From Bugula neritina (taxonomy: Eukaryota; Bryozoa; Gymnolaemata; Cheilostomatida; Bugulidae), in NCBI GenBank assembly GCA_964035545.1, contig OZ037769.1, positions 11,820,633-11,884,632 of the forward strand: a DNA stretch of 64,000 nucleotides. Direction: 5' to 3'. The notes beneath the pieces are model-generated. The model was not told the origin of the DNA. It ran no database searches and saw only the letters and a list, made by a program, of their open reading frames with translations. A program made the position numbers and the translations under genes. Below, piece after piece: positions 35,848 through 49,034 of this stretch (the first letter of the stretch is position 1; each line of letters begins with the position of its first letter).

Positions 35848-35975
35848 CATTTTAATCTCTTAATCACTTTTATTCCATCTATTTATGTATTTTAATCCAT
35901 TGGCTTTATAGCTTTTACACACATTTCTCATACATATACATGGTATGTTTTTATTCTTGTTACATTACATCTTAA

Positions 35976-36032
35976 CATTTTATCTGATGATTGTGTACAT
36001 TCTATGCACATGAAACTAGTAGTAATAAAGTG
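35976..36032 (+). ncRNA. Hammerhead ribozyme (type I), right PLE terminal copy
   Basis: Stem I pairs CATTTTAT (35976-35983) with ATAAAGTG (36025-36032), one G-U wobble. The core CTGATGA lies at 35984-35990, stem II pairs TGTGTA with TGCACA, GAA is at 36012-36014, and stem III is ACT/AGT around a 3-base loop. The cleavage base is A36024 after the conserved U. All invariant core residues are present. Hammerheads in terminal repeats are known for PLEs. Confidence 0.85.
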
Positions 36033-36120
36033 TTTTAAATCAAATTTTATCGTTCTTTACTTTTATTTATTTACTCTGCTCTGCACTGCATTGAGCTCTC
36101 TTTAGTGGTAAACTATACAC

Positions 36121-36127
<7 letters not shown>

Positions 36128-36184
<57 letters not shown>

Positions 36185-36228
36185 ATGTATATATATGTGT
36201 GTGTATGTATGTATATATATACTGTATG
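36128..36228. repeat. (TA)n then TATGTGTG tract
   Basis: Pure TA to about 36176, then TGTG/TATA variants, ending at the start of the second copy of repeat R1. Confidence 0.95.
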
Positions 36229-37329
<1,101 letters not shown>

Positions 37330-37432
37330 GTTTATGTTTGCATATTTTTTGACTGCATAAAATCATTACAAAGTCATATTTGAATAGCTCCAGTGTTTAA
37401 AGGCGTAGTAGAATGATTTTAGAACAGCAGAT

Positions 37433-39029
37433 ATGCCTCGACTTTGCATTAAGCCTAATCTTCAGAAAGACAAAGGCTATGCATGGGTTATAGGTGTGGC
37501 ATCATTTCTGTCACATTTCACTCATGTTGGATTGAGTTATGGCATCACTGGTAACTTGACTATAGCACATAAGCAGTTCTTCAATGTAGACCTTCAGAAA
37601 GGAAGTCTACCAGGAGCCATAAATTTTGGATTTCTTCTAATTCTAGGTAAACACTCATCTCAAAAAATACTCTTTTCCTTGTCACTATTTTGTTAAATTA
37701 CTAGATTTTTTCGGCAAAAATGGTATGAATCAAAAATTCAAACTCACTTAGACATGGTGAAGACACTGAATGTTTATGAATAAATATGAATCACCAATTT
37801 TAGGTCCCGTGGCTTCCATAATGATTAAGAAGTTTGGCTGCAGAATCACCCAGATAACTGGAGGTTTCTGTGTGTTACTTGGCTTTGTTCTCTCAATCCT
37901 GTCTAGACAGTTATGGCATGCTGTCATTTTGTACAGCGTTCTTGCAGGTAGAAGCCATTCTTAACATGCTTCAAAAAGGAAAGTTGCTTTTCACTGCTTA
38001 ACTTGGAGAACTTTTTCCCACTTTTAACTGACAACATTGCAATACTTTATTTTCAAAATTGTTGTCATTGATTGCAGTGAAAATAGTTTATTCAGGTCTA
38101 TGTACATTATATCTAGCTTTCTTAATTCTATCTAGTTGGCAACATGGTCTATAGAGTCTGCGGGACTTTGACTAAATTATGTTTTCCATTTTCAACTATG
38201 ATAATTGTGGAATTCAAAGCGCTGGCTGTGCTACAAACCATTTCATATGTGTTGCCAAATGCATGCAATAGATGACCAGTTCTGCTGGTTTGTATGTTTT
38301 AGCTTCCAAGCCATATAGCTATCTCTTTTGCAAAATTAAACAGCATTATTATAATGCAATAAATTGTCTTTTGTAGGACTTGGTGCATCTTTATGTTTCA
38401 ATGCAAATTCGGCTATCCTCACGCTGCACTTTGAGCGGTTCAAGTATATTGCGTTCTCTTTATCAATGTTGGGCGCCTATCTAGGCGTGGTAACATGGCC
38501 CCTTTTATCACAGCATTTGCTGAGTGAATTTGGATACTCATATGCTATGGGGATTATATCCATCTTAACTCTAATCAATATTTTTGCTGGAATTCTGTTT
38601 GTGGAACCACGGGCTGAAGAAGTGTTAGGTAAATAAGTGCAATGGTATTGTTACTATAATATAATGTGTGTAATTATGACCAACATTGAAAACGTTTTCA
38701 TGAACATAATTGAAATCTAATCAAATATTACAATAAATGCTAGTCTTATTTTCATATAGCCAAAGATACTATTACATAGTTGCTAGAATCTATGTTGTAT
38801 CAGTTCCTATTAAAAGGCAATATTTTGTTACTAAATTTTTGTGAATTGCTTTCATAAAGAGCGGAAAGATGCTTCTACACCAAATGAGCTGAAACCTTCA
38901 GAAGAAAACATTGAGACTGGAACTGATAACCCAGCTGTAGAGATTAGTGAGGTGAATAAATAATTCTGTATATGTGATACATCTTGGCTAACGATTAATT
39001 GCGCCGCTATAGTGTACTGAATGATAATG

Positions 39030-39103
<74 letters not shown>

Positions 39104-39365
39104 AATTTGTGGACAACAGCTGTTTCGAAATTTGGCCCCTCATCAGCACAGAACAGAATACCATGACCCACACCTTCGCAATAGTAGAAACTTATAGTTT
39201 TACTAAAGCATATTTTAAAGGTTTGTAAACCCAAGCCAGAGTGCTCAAGTGATTCTAGGGGTCACCTAGGAGTCACGAGCATTGCTAAATGCTAGCAGCT
39301 TGAGTTTGTGACTATGATGAGAGTGCTCAATCACTTAGTGTCATTGCTGAGCATTAAATGAGAGC

Positions 39366-39426
<61 letters not shown>

Positions 39427-41785
39427 ATATAATAAAGAAAATCCTTCTATGTGATTGTTTGTTTATGTGCGTTTTTAGAATGAAAATTTTGCAAGGGTAA
39501 TTGTTTATTACGGCAAATGTATATGTTGTTCCAGGATGATTTGGGTGTAAAGGCTGAGAAAGCAGAATCAGTTGAAAAAACTGAAACAGTGCAGAAAGGA
39601 AATCTAAAGCAGGAATTCAAACAGTTGCTAAAACTACCAAAGGCAGGTTTTTAAACATTAATTTTTTTGTAAAAACATGTTTAACAGTTTCTCTAAGTAA
39701 TTGTAAAGTAGTTTATACTGAATGTAAATTGTAGTTATTTATTTATATGATACATCATGCAAAATTTTCTGTTGTAGAACTTTGAATTTTGCATCAAAAA
39801 TGAAAATCAAACATATAAAATTACCGTTTTATTAGGTATGCGCATATACTTTTTTTAAGTTCTGTCCCAGCTTGAGAACTATGTTTGTATTGTTATCCAG
39901 TATGCTCTAAACTTTAGAGTCTGATTTTCTGGCACATGATTGAGTAGTTTAACATGCAATGATCCTTTAGGTTTCATAGCGTCGAAAATTGGAACTTTGT
40001 GATGACGCATTAAAATTAGTAACAGCTTTTTCAGCTGAAATATCTAATCTTTGATAACACTACTACAATAGACAAAATCATTTAGTGATCAGTTTTGTAC
40101 AGCGACTGTAGTGAATAAGTGTTGTTCTATTAAAACAGGTCTGGATGGTACTGGTCAGTGGCATGTTTTGGTGTACAAATGATGCAGGATTCTTTGTTCT
40201 AATCAATGACTACATTGTGTACGATGTTGGCTTGAGTGAATATGAGGCAGCTTTTGGCATCACATTATTAGGTAAGGCTGTTTAGTATACATCTGTAGCA
40301 TTTTATAGCTGCACTAAAGAGCTAGTTGCTGGACACGTACTACAGCATGCTGACTTGCAATAACATGTTTAGAACTTTTTCATCTACATGAAAACATCCA
40401 TTATACACATGGTTGAATAAAAAAGTATAAGAATATACGAATTCAAGGCAAAAAACAATTATTGAGTTAGGATGATTAATTTATGCAGAATGTCTCTATA
40501 AATAGAAAATATTCTGACAAAATATGCTTAATGGACTCAACAAAATATACTGGCAAAATATACAACAGAATATTTATGACAGCACCAAGTTAATCTCGAA
40601 CTTCCTATATAAATTATGGCTACAATTGATTATAATAATATATTACTTATAATTAATTACGATAAAAATGCCACATATTATCAGATTGAATCCAACTTCA
40701 GTGTGCAATATAATGAAGTATGCTTTCACCTATGCAATATAACTTTACTTCAATTAAAAATTCATGTTTTTGCCACAAATAAATAAACAGATGCCAATTT
40801 TATGCAAATATATTTCTTTAGAAGTACTTTGAGATTTTTTTTAACAAAAACTTAAATTCTTTGATCTTTTTCTATTAAGGGATTGGAAGTATCGTGGCTT
40901 GTGTCAGTTTGGTTGTCACGGGCTCACTCAAGTTTAACAGATTTATTCTCTATTTTTCTGTGATTGGACTCACCAGTATCCTAACCTTAGTTACAGCTTT
41001 CACCAGTAACAAAGTATGTTATTAATAACTATTATGACATTTCAGACCAGTAATTGCTGTGCTTTGAAAAATATTCAACAATGTTGTTAACCTAGATATT
41101 AGAGATTTTTAGGTTTTGAGAGTATTTGTCTATCAAGTAGTAAAAATATTATTAAATTTATCTCATTGTTAAAACAGACAACATACTACATTCTAATGCC
41201 ACTTTGGGGATTGACAAATGGTGCTGCTATAGCTAGTCTGCTGGGGTTTGTGAGTGACTTGTGCACTGTTGAGCAGTTCCCTGTGCTGTTTGGAATGGAG
41301 TGCTTGATGGAAGGAGTTGGTGGAACCTTGCTTGTTCCCCTTGGTGGTAAGAATTGTTTTGTATATATTCATAAAATTGAACTCTCTGGCTTGGTTTTAC
41401 TCATATTTTAAATATGCTTTAGTAAAACTATGAGTTTCTACTATTGCGAAGGTGGGCCATGGTACCCTGTTCTGTGCTGATGAGGGGACAAACCCCGAAA
41501 CAGCTGCTGTCCACAGATTGAGATATTACGCTCTCATTTAATGCTCAGCAATGACATTAAATGATTGAGCACTCTCACCATGGTCACAAACTCAAGCTGC
41601 TAGCATATATATTATAAAACTTAAAACATGAATACATGACAGTACAAAATATAAATCATATTTTTATAGCCTACATTGCTCAGACTGCTGGTGAAAGATA
41701 TGGCATAATTTTTCTCGGCTGTGGCGGAGTTTTGAGCGCCTTGGTGATCTTACCAATTGTAGTCAGGAGTGTGAAGAAACAGTGA
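37433..41785 (+). CDS. Monocarboxylate-transporter-like (SLC16/MFS) gene, nine exons
   Basis: Exons: 37433-37646, 37804-37947, 38377-38628, 38860-38951, 39535-39642, 40139-40271, 40880-41013, 41178-41346, 41670-41785. They total 1362 nt, giving 453 residues with every junction in phase. Eight introns: seven are GT-AG; intron 5 needs a GC-AG donor (AAG then GCAGGT at 39643). TM1 carries DKGYAWVIG, the family motif DGGWGWVV in variant form; LHFERFKYIAFSLSMLG matches the second MCT signature. A hydrophilic loop (exons 4-5: Glu/Lys-rich) separates two groups of six helices, and the C-terminus ends VRSVKKQ. It should carry a monocarboxylate or related small acid across the plasma membrane with proton coupling; the substrate cannot be told. 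This is the only complete host gene in the window. Confidence 0.88.
39034..39100. repeat. (TA)n microsatellite in intron 4
   Basis: Pure TA ending exactly at the hammerhead repeat (CTCAATTTGTGG...). Confidence 0.95.
39101..39372 (-). repeat. Hammerhead-bearing repeat (retrozyme-like), intron 4 copy, order A-B
   Basis: On the minus strand it runs from TTATGCTCTCATTTAATGC (39372) through GCTGCTAGCA and AAACCTTTAAAATATGCTTT to the ribozyme and ends ATTGAGATATA at 39101. (TA)n arrays abut both ends (39034-39100 and 39369-39424). Order of blocks differs from the copy in intron 8. Confidence 0.7.
39106..39152 (-). ncRNA. Degenerate hammerhead ribozyme, intron 4
   Basis: Core CTGATGA (39146-39140) and GAA are intact. 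Stem I is TCTGTG with CACAAA, one pair lost. Stem II (GGGG against TTTC) is weak, and stem III pairs ACAG with TTGT. Probably poorly active. Confidence 0.6.
39369..39424. repeat. Second (TA)n array in intron 4
   Basis: Adjoins the other end of the hammerhead repeat. Confidence 0.9.
41405..41610 (+). repeat. Hammerhead-bearing repeat, intron 8 copy, order B-A
   Basis: Plus-strand order: AATATGCTTTAGTAAAACTA, ribozyme, ATTGAGATAT, then TACGCTCTCATTTAATGCTC and CTCAAGCTGCTAGCATATAT. In intron 4 the CTCTCATTTAATGC block precedes the CTTTAG block, so the two copies appear circularly permuted. Confidence 0.7.
41471..41517 (+). ncRNA. Hammerhead ribozyme (type I), intron 8
   Basis: Stem I pairs TCTGTG (41471-41476) with CACAGA (41512-41517) perfectly. 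The core CTGATGA is at 41477-41483, stem II GGGG/CCCC with loop ACAAA, GAA at 41497-41499, stem III ACAG/CTGT with loop CTG, and the cleavage base C41511 follows the conserved U. Every invariant position is satisfied in 47 nt. Confidence 0.88.
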
Positions 41786-42159
41786 GAAGAACATTTGCAG
41801 TACAGTCGTCTTAAGCATTCAAAAACGTTAGCTGTTAAAACAAATTCCCAGTTCTGCAGAATTGCTTAACACTAGTAATTGTTTTTTAATTGACAAGTTA
41901 TGTAATTTTTGAAATCTCACTTTAGATGTAAGCGAAGAAACTGAATTCCATAGGCTGATATGCTGCTGTGGCTCTCTTTTTCTTATTTGTGTCAATTATA
42001 TACCAATGTTGTTTATCTAAATAATTTTTCCTACAGTAACTTACATGAAAATTGCTAATTCCGTAGTTGCTAAGAATACAGTTGTTATAGACGTTGAATG
42101 TGTGGTCACTGTGTAAAGTATTAATTATGAAATACAATATATTTATTGCTGATTTAACT

Positions 42160-43770
42160 TGATTGATTGATTTATTACATATCACAAACATGACAACACG
42201 TTGCAAAATTCAGTGTAAATACTGACTATAACATAACTAGGCATGAACAAAATTAAGAGAAAAAGTCAAAACTCTGTTAGACTATTTAAAATAAAAGCTC
42301 ATTTAAAGTATTTACCAGATGTCGCAAGAAGCTATCTCTGCCCCATGCCCCTCTATATTTGATGGTTCGATATCTTCCAGAAGGGCATTGACTCAGAAAG
42401 TTATTGATGAAATGGTCATTGTCTATTACATATTTGATGGCAAGTTCTTTAGTGAGTTTCTGAATGTGCAAATCAATGTTTAGATACTCAATTCCGAGTT
42501 TTGAGCAATCTTTGAGAATTCTTCGAATAGCCTTTTTATCACTGGCATAGATACAAGTAAAAATAGTAGGTAGACAATAGGCGATGCGGGACATGATGAA
42601 ACTTTTGAATAACATATTTGCTAGAGGTTTAGAGCTAAGATACGCAAAATTCTTCACAATATACATTCTTCTTGATACTGTTGTTACTACTGAATGTACA
42701 TGTTCATAAAATCTCAAATTCTGATCCACTAACACACCAAGATATCTCACTTTTTCAGACAATACAATGTTTGTTCCATTCAATACGGGAGTAGGGGTAT
42801 GAGGTTTAACACGTTGGGTTGAGAACATCATCTCTTGGGTCTTGCTAGGGTTTAATAATATATTTAAATCATCACATTGCTTAGAATGTGTCACAGTTGT
42901 AGTTAGACATAACAGCGCATCTTGTGTAGAGCGATTTGTACGATATGCAAACTGATATTTGTCCATAGGTGTATGAGTTATAATGTAGTGTTTGATCAGC
43001 CTTTCCAGCATTTTGCATATACAGCTTGTGAGAGCAATTGGACGATATTGTTTAAGTAGTTCAGGATTTTTGACTTTAGGAAGTGGCTTGATCATTGCAG
43101 ATTTCCATGAATTTAGAGTTGTCTTAGATTGGATGGAGAAAGTAAACAGTTTTGTAAAGACAGGTGCTAGTTGATAGCAGCAGATTTTTAAAACTTTCGG
43201 GATGAGACCATCAGGACCTACACCTTTTCGTGAGTTTAGTCCCTTTAGCTGTTTGAGAACAGCGTCTTCTGATATTTCCAATGGAGGTGCACTGATAATG
43301 TTTCTATCAAAAACAGGCTGATGAGATATAGGTTTTTCATATCGGGCAAAGAAGGTATTTAGGTCATCAGGTGTAAATGGGTTAGCTTTAGCAGTAGTTG
43401 TCTTGCTGTGTGGTAGACCACTTATTTTCTTTATATCAATCCATGCTTTGGCTGGTTGATTTACTAATTGTAGTTGAATTTTCTCAGAGTAATTAAGTTT
43501 GCTGTTGGTTATAGATCTGGTGATGTCACGTTTGAGCTTATTATATAGTTTACAGTTTCCATCTTTGTGGGCTACTTGTTTTTGATAGATCATTTCTGTA
43601 ATATGTTTAGTAATCCAAGGTTTCTGATTGGTACATGTTCTGAAGCTTTTTGTGGGTATGCAGATATCTGTGCAGAAGTTTATATAGTCTGTTACAATTT
43701 CAGTTTGTTAATGGATGTTATCATCATCAGAGAGCAGATTATTCCAGATAGTAATGTAACTTATCAAGCA
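42160..43770 (-). mobile_element. CR1/jockey-like LINE, 5'-truncated
   Basis: Minus-strand LINE with the RT ORF below, a short 3' UTR and a TGAT/ATCA tail near 42160. A second 3' fragment of the same family lies at 52544-52712. Confidence 0.8.
42283..43713 (-). pseudogene. LINE reverse transcriptase, catalytic core deleted
   Basis: The frame is open from 43713 (after a TAA) and includes CIPTKSFRTCTNQKPWITKH, GLNSRKGVGPDGLIPKVLK, SAMIKPLPKVKNPELLKQYR then PIALTS, and DKYQFAYRTNRSTQDALL. It then jumps from LTTTVTH straight to QCDDLNILLNPSKTQEMMFS, omitting the stretch of roughly 100 residues that should hold the FxDYSxAF and YADD motifs. The C-terminal part continues normally to SFLRHLVNTLNELLF. 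The deletion keeps the frame, so a 435-residue ORF remains although no RT activity is possible. Confidence 0.85.
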
Positions 43771-43779
43771 AACTAATTG

Positions 43780-44436
43780 ACTAGTTTAATTAATTGTTAA
43801 TAAAATATTTATTTGAATGAAAAACATCACGATGGTTTTGTACAGCAGAAAACGGAAAAAAAAGATAAACAAGTATACAGCGATTCTAGTACAGCAATTA
43901 GTTAGTATATTGTCAAGTGATTGTTACGAATGTGATTAGCGATAGGATCACATGATTGTTTCTCAACAATAGATAATACAATAAAACTTTTAATATAAAA
44001 AAAGTTCTAATTGATCATTGAAAAAGTTCTTAGCTGCTTCGATGACTATATATCATACATTATTGTTGTGTCTTGATTTTCTGGTGGTCTCTAATGTATA
44101 GCAGCTATGCCACTATTTTACCATGGCTATGAAACGGTCTGTGTGTTATGTCAAATAGACCAATTCACCTATACTTGGATGATAATAAGTTTTTCAACTT
44201 CATACACACAAAGGGAAACAAGTAAGGCCTCCTCTGTACTTGAGTCAGTTTACTTCATTTAGTACACACCAGCAACTTATGACCTAACACTAAAGTTTGC
44301 TCAAAATCAATTGAAATTTACTATACATGGTATTTTTATGTGCTGGTTTTAACTACGCATAACAGAAAAGGCTGGGAGGGGATTCCCCAACATTAAAACA
44401 TAGGTCATTGTCATATGCACTTAATTTTCTATATGT
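43780..44436. other. Non-coding DNA
   Basis: No recognisable gene or repeat. Confidence 0.4.
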
Positions 44437-44469
44437 GCGGACCGTTACGAAAAAACCGTAACGGTCCGC
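44437..44469. other. Perfect 13-bp inverted repeat (hairpin)
   Basis: GCGGACCGTTACG (44437-44449), loop AAAAAAC, then CGTAACGGTCCGC (44457-44469). The stem is GC-rich in a very AT-rich neighbourhood and contains two CpGs per arm. Confidence 0.8.
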
Positions 44470-45069
44470 AACCAAAAACAGCTGAATAATTAGGGAAAAA
44501 CATGGGAAATGAAGCAAAATTAAAAAGAACTTTGATTATTTAGGTGTATTTATTGGTGTTTTACTAGTTTTGGCCAAAAAACCATGTTCATTACCAGCTA
44601 AATTGTGAAAAATAGCCAAAAACTGAAGATATCCAGTGTGTACTAAATTAAGTAAAATGACCCACATGCATGCCGGGAAAGGGAATATAACTCCAACGTA
44701 TCTATTTTACTAATACACTATATTGACCAATATTTTTAATTTATTAAAAGAATGCAAGCTCTACTTCAACGTTCATCAAATATTTTGTTGGCTTCCTAAA
44801 CTTAATATAAGCTTGACTTTCGGTATGCGTTATTGTTGCAAAAACAATGTTTTTCATAAAATAGAGAAAAACATTTGCAGTTCAGTCGTCTTAATATTTC
44901 ATATGCCTAAAACTGCTATATATTTTGAGGGTGTGTTTGTAGGTCTGTGTGTAGGTATGTGTGTAGGTGTCAGGGTTGGAGTAATTGTAATTTTTAATTG
45001 TAATTGGTTGCAATTTTTTACTTTTTTCAAGTAGTTAAAAGTGATTTGCAATTGATGTATAAAAATGTA

Positions 45070-45079
45070 ATTGTAATTG

Positions 45080-45158
<79 letters not shown>

Positions 45159-45180
45159 TACATATATACATACATATATA
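45070..45180. repeat. (TA)n/(TACATATA)n microsatellite
   Basis: Long TA run followed by CATATA variants. Confidence 0.95.
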
Positions 45181-45182
45181 TA

Positions 45183-45290
45183 AGGTCTAAGATAGCAATA
45201 GCTAGCTAATCTTATAGAATCAGCAATTTCTAGTAGCAGCTCTACAGAAGTGGAGTGTCTGCGATCTCAGCTTGAATTTACAGATTAAAA
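45183..45290 (+). repeat. Fragment of BEL/Pao gag
   Basis: Matches 54190-54295 of the BEL element (AGAATCAGCAATTTCTAGTA... CTGCGATCTCAGCTTGAAT) with scattered differences. Confidence 0.75.
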
Positions 45291-45540
45291 AGTAATAAAT
45301 TTTCCTTTGCGACTGTTTGTTCTGAACACACTGTCTGTGCAGTGAATTATAGTAACAGCATTGCTAGCTAAGATCAGCTTTTGATGAATGTATTAATAAA
45401 ACAAGAAAGCTTCAACGACTGGTGGCATACCGATACAGTAGATTTGTATGGGAATGCCTGTGATGACTGTGAGAGTAACAGGGAACGCCGTGTAGTGGTG
45501 CAATTACTCTGAAAATAAAAATATGTGTTTGGTTGCGGCA

Positions 45541-46230
45541 ACCATGACATGGGCCTGATTAAGGCTGTCTGTCATGAGATACCCCTGGCGGCGGAGACGG
45601 GGCCGATTTGGCAGCTGCCCGCTGGTTTGGTACTGAGAAAGAAAAGAAAGTGAGCCATCAGGTGCAAGACCTTCTGAGCCTGCACCTGAATGAGCCAGCT
45701 CATAGTAATTAGAGCTCTCCAGTTGCGCTGATTTGAAAAAAAATGTGAGCTGGAGGTTTTGTGTGGATTATTGTAAATTGAACAGCGTGACCATCCAGGA
45801 TGCTTACTCTCTTCCGGGTATTGATGAGTCACTGTAAGCCTTAGCTGGTAGCAAAGTTTTTAGAATTTTAGACTAGCTGAGCGAGTACTGGCAGGTGCCC
45901 CAGAGTTCTGATGTGCAGAACAAGGCTGCACTTATCACGCGGGAAAAGCTCTGGAAGTGGAAGATGCTGCCGTTCGAACTTACATTTGCTCTGGCCACCT
46001 TTCAGCGACTCATTAAGTAAATCATCAGTAAGCTACACTGGAAGACCTTACTCATCTACCTTGATGATGTCATTGTCATCTCCCCCTACTTTGACACTCA
46101 TGTCAGTCGGCTCAGAGAAGTGTTCGATAGGCTCCGATTTGCCGGCCTAAAGCTCAAGCCTTCTAAGTGTGTGTTGTTGCAGCCAGAGATCAAGTACCTT
46201 GGCCATATAGTTGCGCCAAGCTAGTAAGCA
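45541..46230 (+). pseudogene. Ty3/gypsy reverse transcriptase remnant
   Basis: Decayed translation gives SWRFCVDYCKLNSVTIQDAY then SLPGIDESL, YWQVP, KMLPFELTFALATFQRL, the catalytic LLIYLDDVIVIS and FAGLKLKPSKCVLLQPEIKY then LGHIVA. Multiple stops and slips. The RNase H region that should follow is missing; integrase sequence begins within about 20 bp. Confidence 0.85.
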
Positions 46231-46239
46231 TGGCCGCTC

Positions 46240-47365
46240 TACTGAGACCGTGGGGAGGTGTCACCTCCATGTCAGTTATTCCTGGCAAGTAGTAGCCGTA
46301 GATCTGGTGAGTCACATGCCTACATCTGAGATAGGTAGTAACTGGATACTGGTGTTAACTGACTACTTGATGTGGTTGACTGATGCTCTCGCTATTTCAG
46401 ATGTGTCGGTCCCTACAATCGCCAGGGCTCTGGATCAAAACGTATTCTGTTATTTTGGCTTACCAGAGCAGATACACTCTGACTAAGATGCCCAGTTTTA
46501 ATCGCAACTCATGAGCAATCTACGTAAGACGTGAGGGGTCAACTAGAGCCAGACTGCCCCATACCACCAGCAAAGGAATGGGATTGTTGAGCGGAATAAC
46601 TGTATGCTAGGCGACTCTCTGAGAAGTCTGCTACTGGGTAGAAGTTAGGGAGAGTGGGACTTGGTATTGCCACAAACTGTGCAAGCATACCATAGTATCC
46701 CTCACTTCAGCACACTAGAGACCAAAAACTTTCTCATGCTCGGTAGAGAAACAAGGGTCTTGAGTATTGAACCTACCATGTTCCAGCTCTGGAGAGCAGC
46801 GTCCACGTCTGGATGAGCTCATTACTTGCATGAGGATGGCTCACAAGATTTTGCGTGAGCAGCAATGGCAGTTGAGGAGTGAAAACTCTGATGACCTCTT
46901 CTCCCCTTGGAGGGAGGGAGATCGGGTCTAGATGGTCAATCTCTGCTGGCGGCGCAGACAGGCGGTTAAGTTACAACCGAAGTTTGTGAGTTTTTTGCGT
47001 GACTGAGGTGATGCCCAATCACATGTAAGGTGTAGAATCAATCTAGAATGAAGCCGTATTGGGTGAGCCCTGATGCAGCAGGGCAGGCTTTTCCCGTCCT
47101 GGAACCTACATGCCGCCCTGCCATGAGGGGAAGGCCTAGGGCCGGCAGAGAGTTGGAGGTTATTATACAGCAACCAGAAAATACGACTGAAGAGCCGACT
47201 GACCGGCCCCAGCTGATCCCACTATCAGTGAAGCCGGCCGACGCACCTGTAGTCTCCAATGAGATAGAGATCTTTGTAAATGATGAAGATAATAGAGCCC
47301 CCATACTTGAGACTCTACCCGTAGTCACCAGGTGTAACAGCACCCCCAGTAATGTTGGACTGTAG
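46240..47365 (+). pseudogene. Ty3/gypsy integrase remnant and C-terminal tail
   Basis: WQVVAVDLVSHMPTSE (first catalytic Asp), YFGLPEQIHSD followed by a stop (second Asp), PYHQQRNGIVERNNCMLGDS (Glu), and a 105-codon intact tail (47048-47365) starting MKPYWVSPDAAGQAFPVLEP, Pro/Glu-rich. Several stops in the core. Confidence 0.8.
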
Positions 47366-49034
47366 TCAACGTACTAGGGCTTCTCCATGTTATTTAAAAG
47401 AGTTTCTTTTGTGACTTGGTTGACAAACCACCGGCAATCATTGCAAAAGAAGTGTAGGGGGACCAGCAATTTAGATAAAGTTGTTTTCCCCAGTTAGCGT
47501 ATTTAATTATTTCAACTGGAGAACAGCGAGGGCGGAGCCAACCACCGACTGAGTAGACATTACATAATCACTCTCACTGCGTGGAGTGCCTGTTTCAATT
47601 GTAACTGTCAAAGTGACAGAACGCAATTGTGGCAGTTGACAACTACAAAATCCTAAATAGACAGTATAATGAACACTTTAACTGTCTTAAAGAGTGAGCC
47701 TACTAGTGAAATTATCTCATTTGATCAGAAATAGCCTAGTAGCCAACTAGGGTCTCGCTTTATCATAATGATAGAGTTGAGACCTCTGATGTCGAGTGAT
47801 TTCACTAATTTGGAGTTGGGTGATGGCCAAGATGACTGGTGAAAATCAGGTGGTTGATTGATTACTTAACTCGATCAAATTGTCGTACTGACTAGGTGGA
47901 GTCCCCTACAAGAGATTATGTGATTCTATGAATGGCTACAGTTGAATCTATGGGCTCTACTTTAGGTGGGACTGGTCCCGATTCTCCAAGAATGCGGGGG
48001 CTAATAGATGTTCCTCCTGTCTCTTGGAGGAAGCCTCTGACAATGTCTTACCTACACTCCACCACACCGCCAGCCAAACAGTCATCCTTCAAGCTAGTAC
48101 CAGACAAGTGATAACTATGCAACGGCACTGGTAACTCTTTGGGAATACCCCAGCTAACACGGAAGACAATTTGGATCGCTCGAGGTCACTTATCCAGGCA
48201 ATAGTTGGCCAGGAACCGCACATTCTCTACTTCGATAGGGTTTGTCCTCTCTGTGTCTTAATAGCATTTTCAGAATGGACTCGACTCAGGGAACTTTTTA
48301 ATAGTAAACGAACTACCAGCTAATCTACATTTGTTGCATGATCAGACATGGAGATTGTCCTTGGCCCGGTCAGCTACCTCCGCTGGTGTTGGTGTAAGTT
48401 AAAGTACCTTACATGTGTTATAAATTATATTATACTCGTGTTTTATTCGTTATTGGAAAGTGTGTTTAAAGTTTATATGTTCAATATTATATTATGCATG
48501 CTTGTTAGTCAATAACTAATAATAGTATTAATAGTAATGCACAAAATTTTAAAACAATATTTCATGCATAATAACTTGTGAGCCTTAGGGCCATATTTTT
48601 AGCATTCCTAGTTTTGTCTAGTCCTTTGAAGGAGTGTTCTATTCTGCCAGTTTCTTGTTAGCTCATGCGGGCTATAGCCCTTTTTCTAATTCTTTCATTT
48701 TATTGCATGCATCACAGTGGCATTTGTCAATCTTATGTACAGGTTCATCTGCTCATGCCCTTAATGGAAAAACTTTATTTTGGTGAACTTTATGTCATCT
48801 ATTTTATGTTTTACTCTACCTTTTGCAGATATTGCCATGCAGTTGTGCGACAAGTTTTACCTTTTCTTTTGTGCATTTCGTTGTTTATTGTTCTTCAACA
48901 ATTTCCGCACTCAACATCAATACCAAACTGCTGTTGATGGCACTGTGTTGTATATCCTGCTCGTGTCGTTGGCTTGCCTTTTGATGGCTCTGGATTATTG
49001 AAAGCCATACCGCTTGATAAGTGGGGGAGGGGGG
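47366..49034. other. 3' part of gypsy element, unassigned
   Basis: Stop-rich. A faint coding trace near 48000-48240 (CSSCLLEEASDN and IQAIVGQEPHILYFDRVCPL) may be a further retroelement fragment. Confidence 0.35.
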
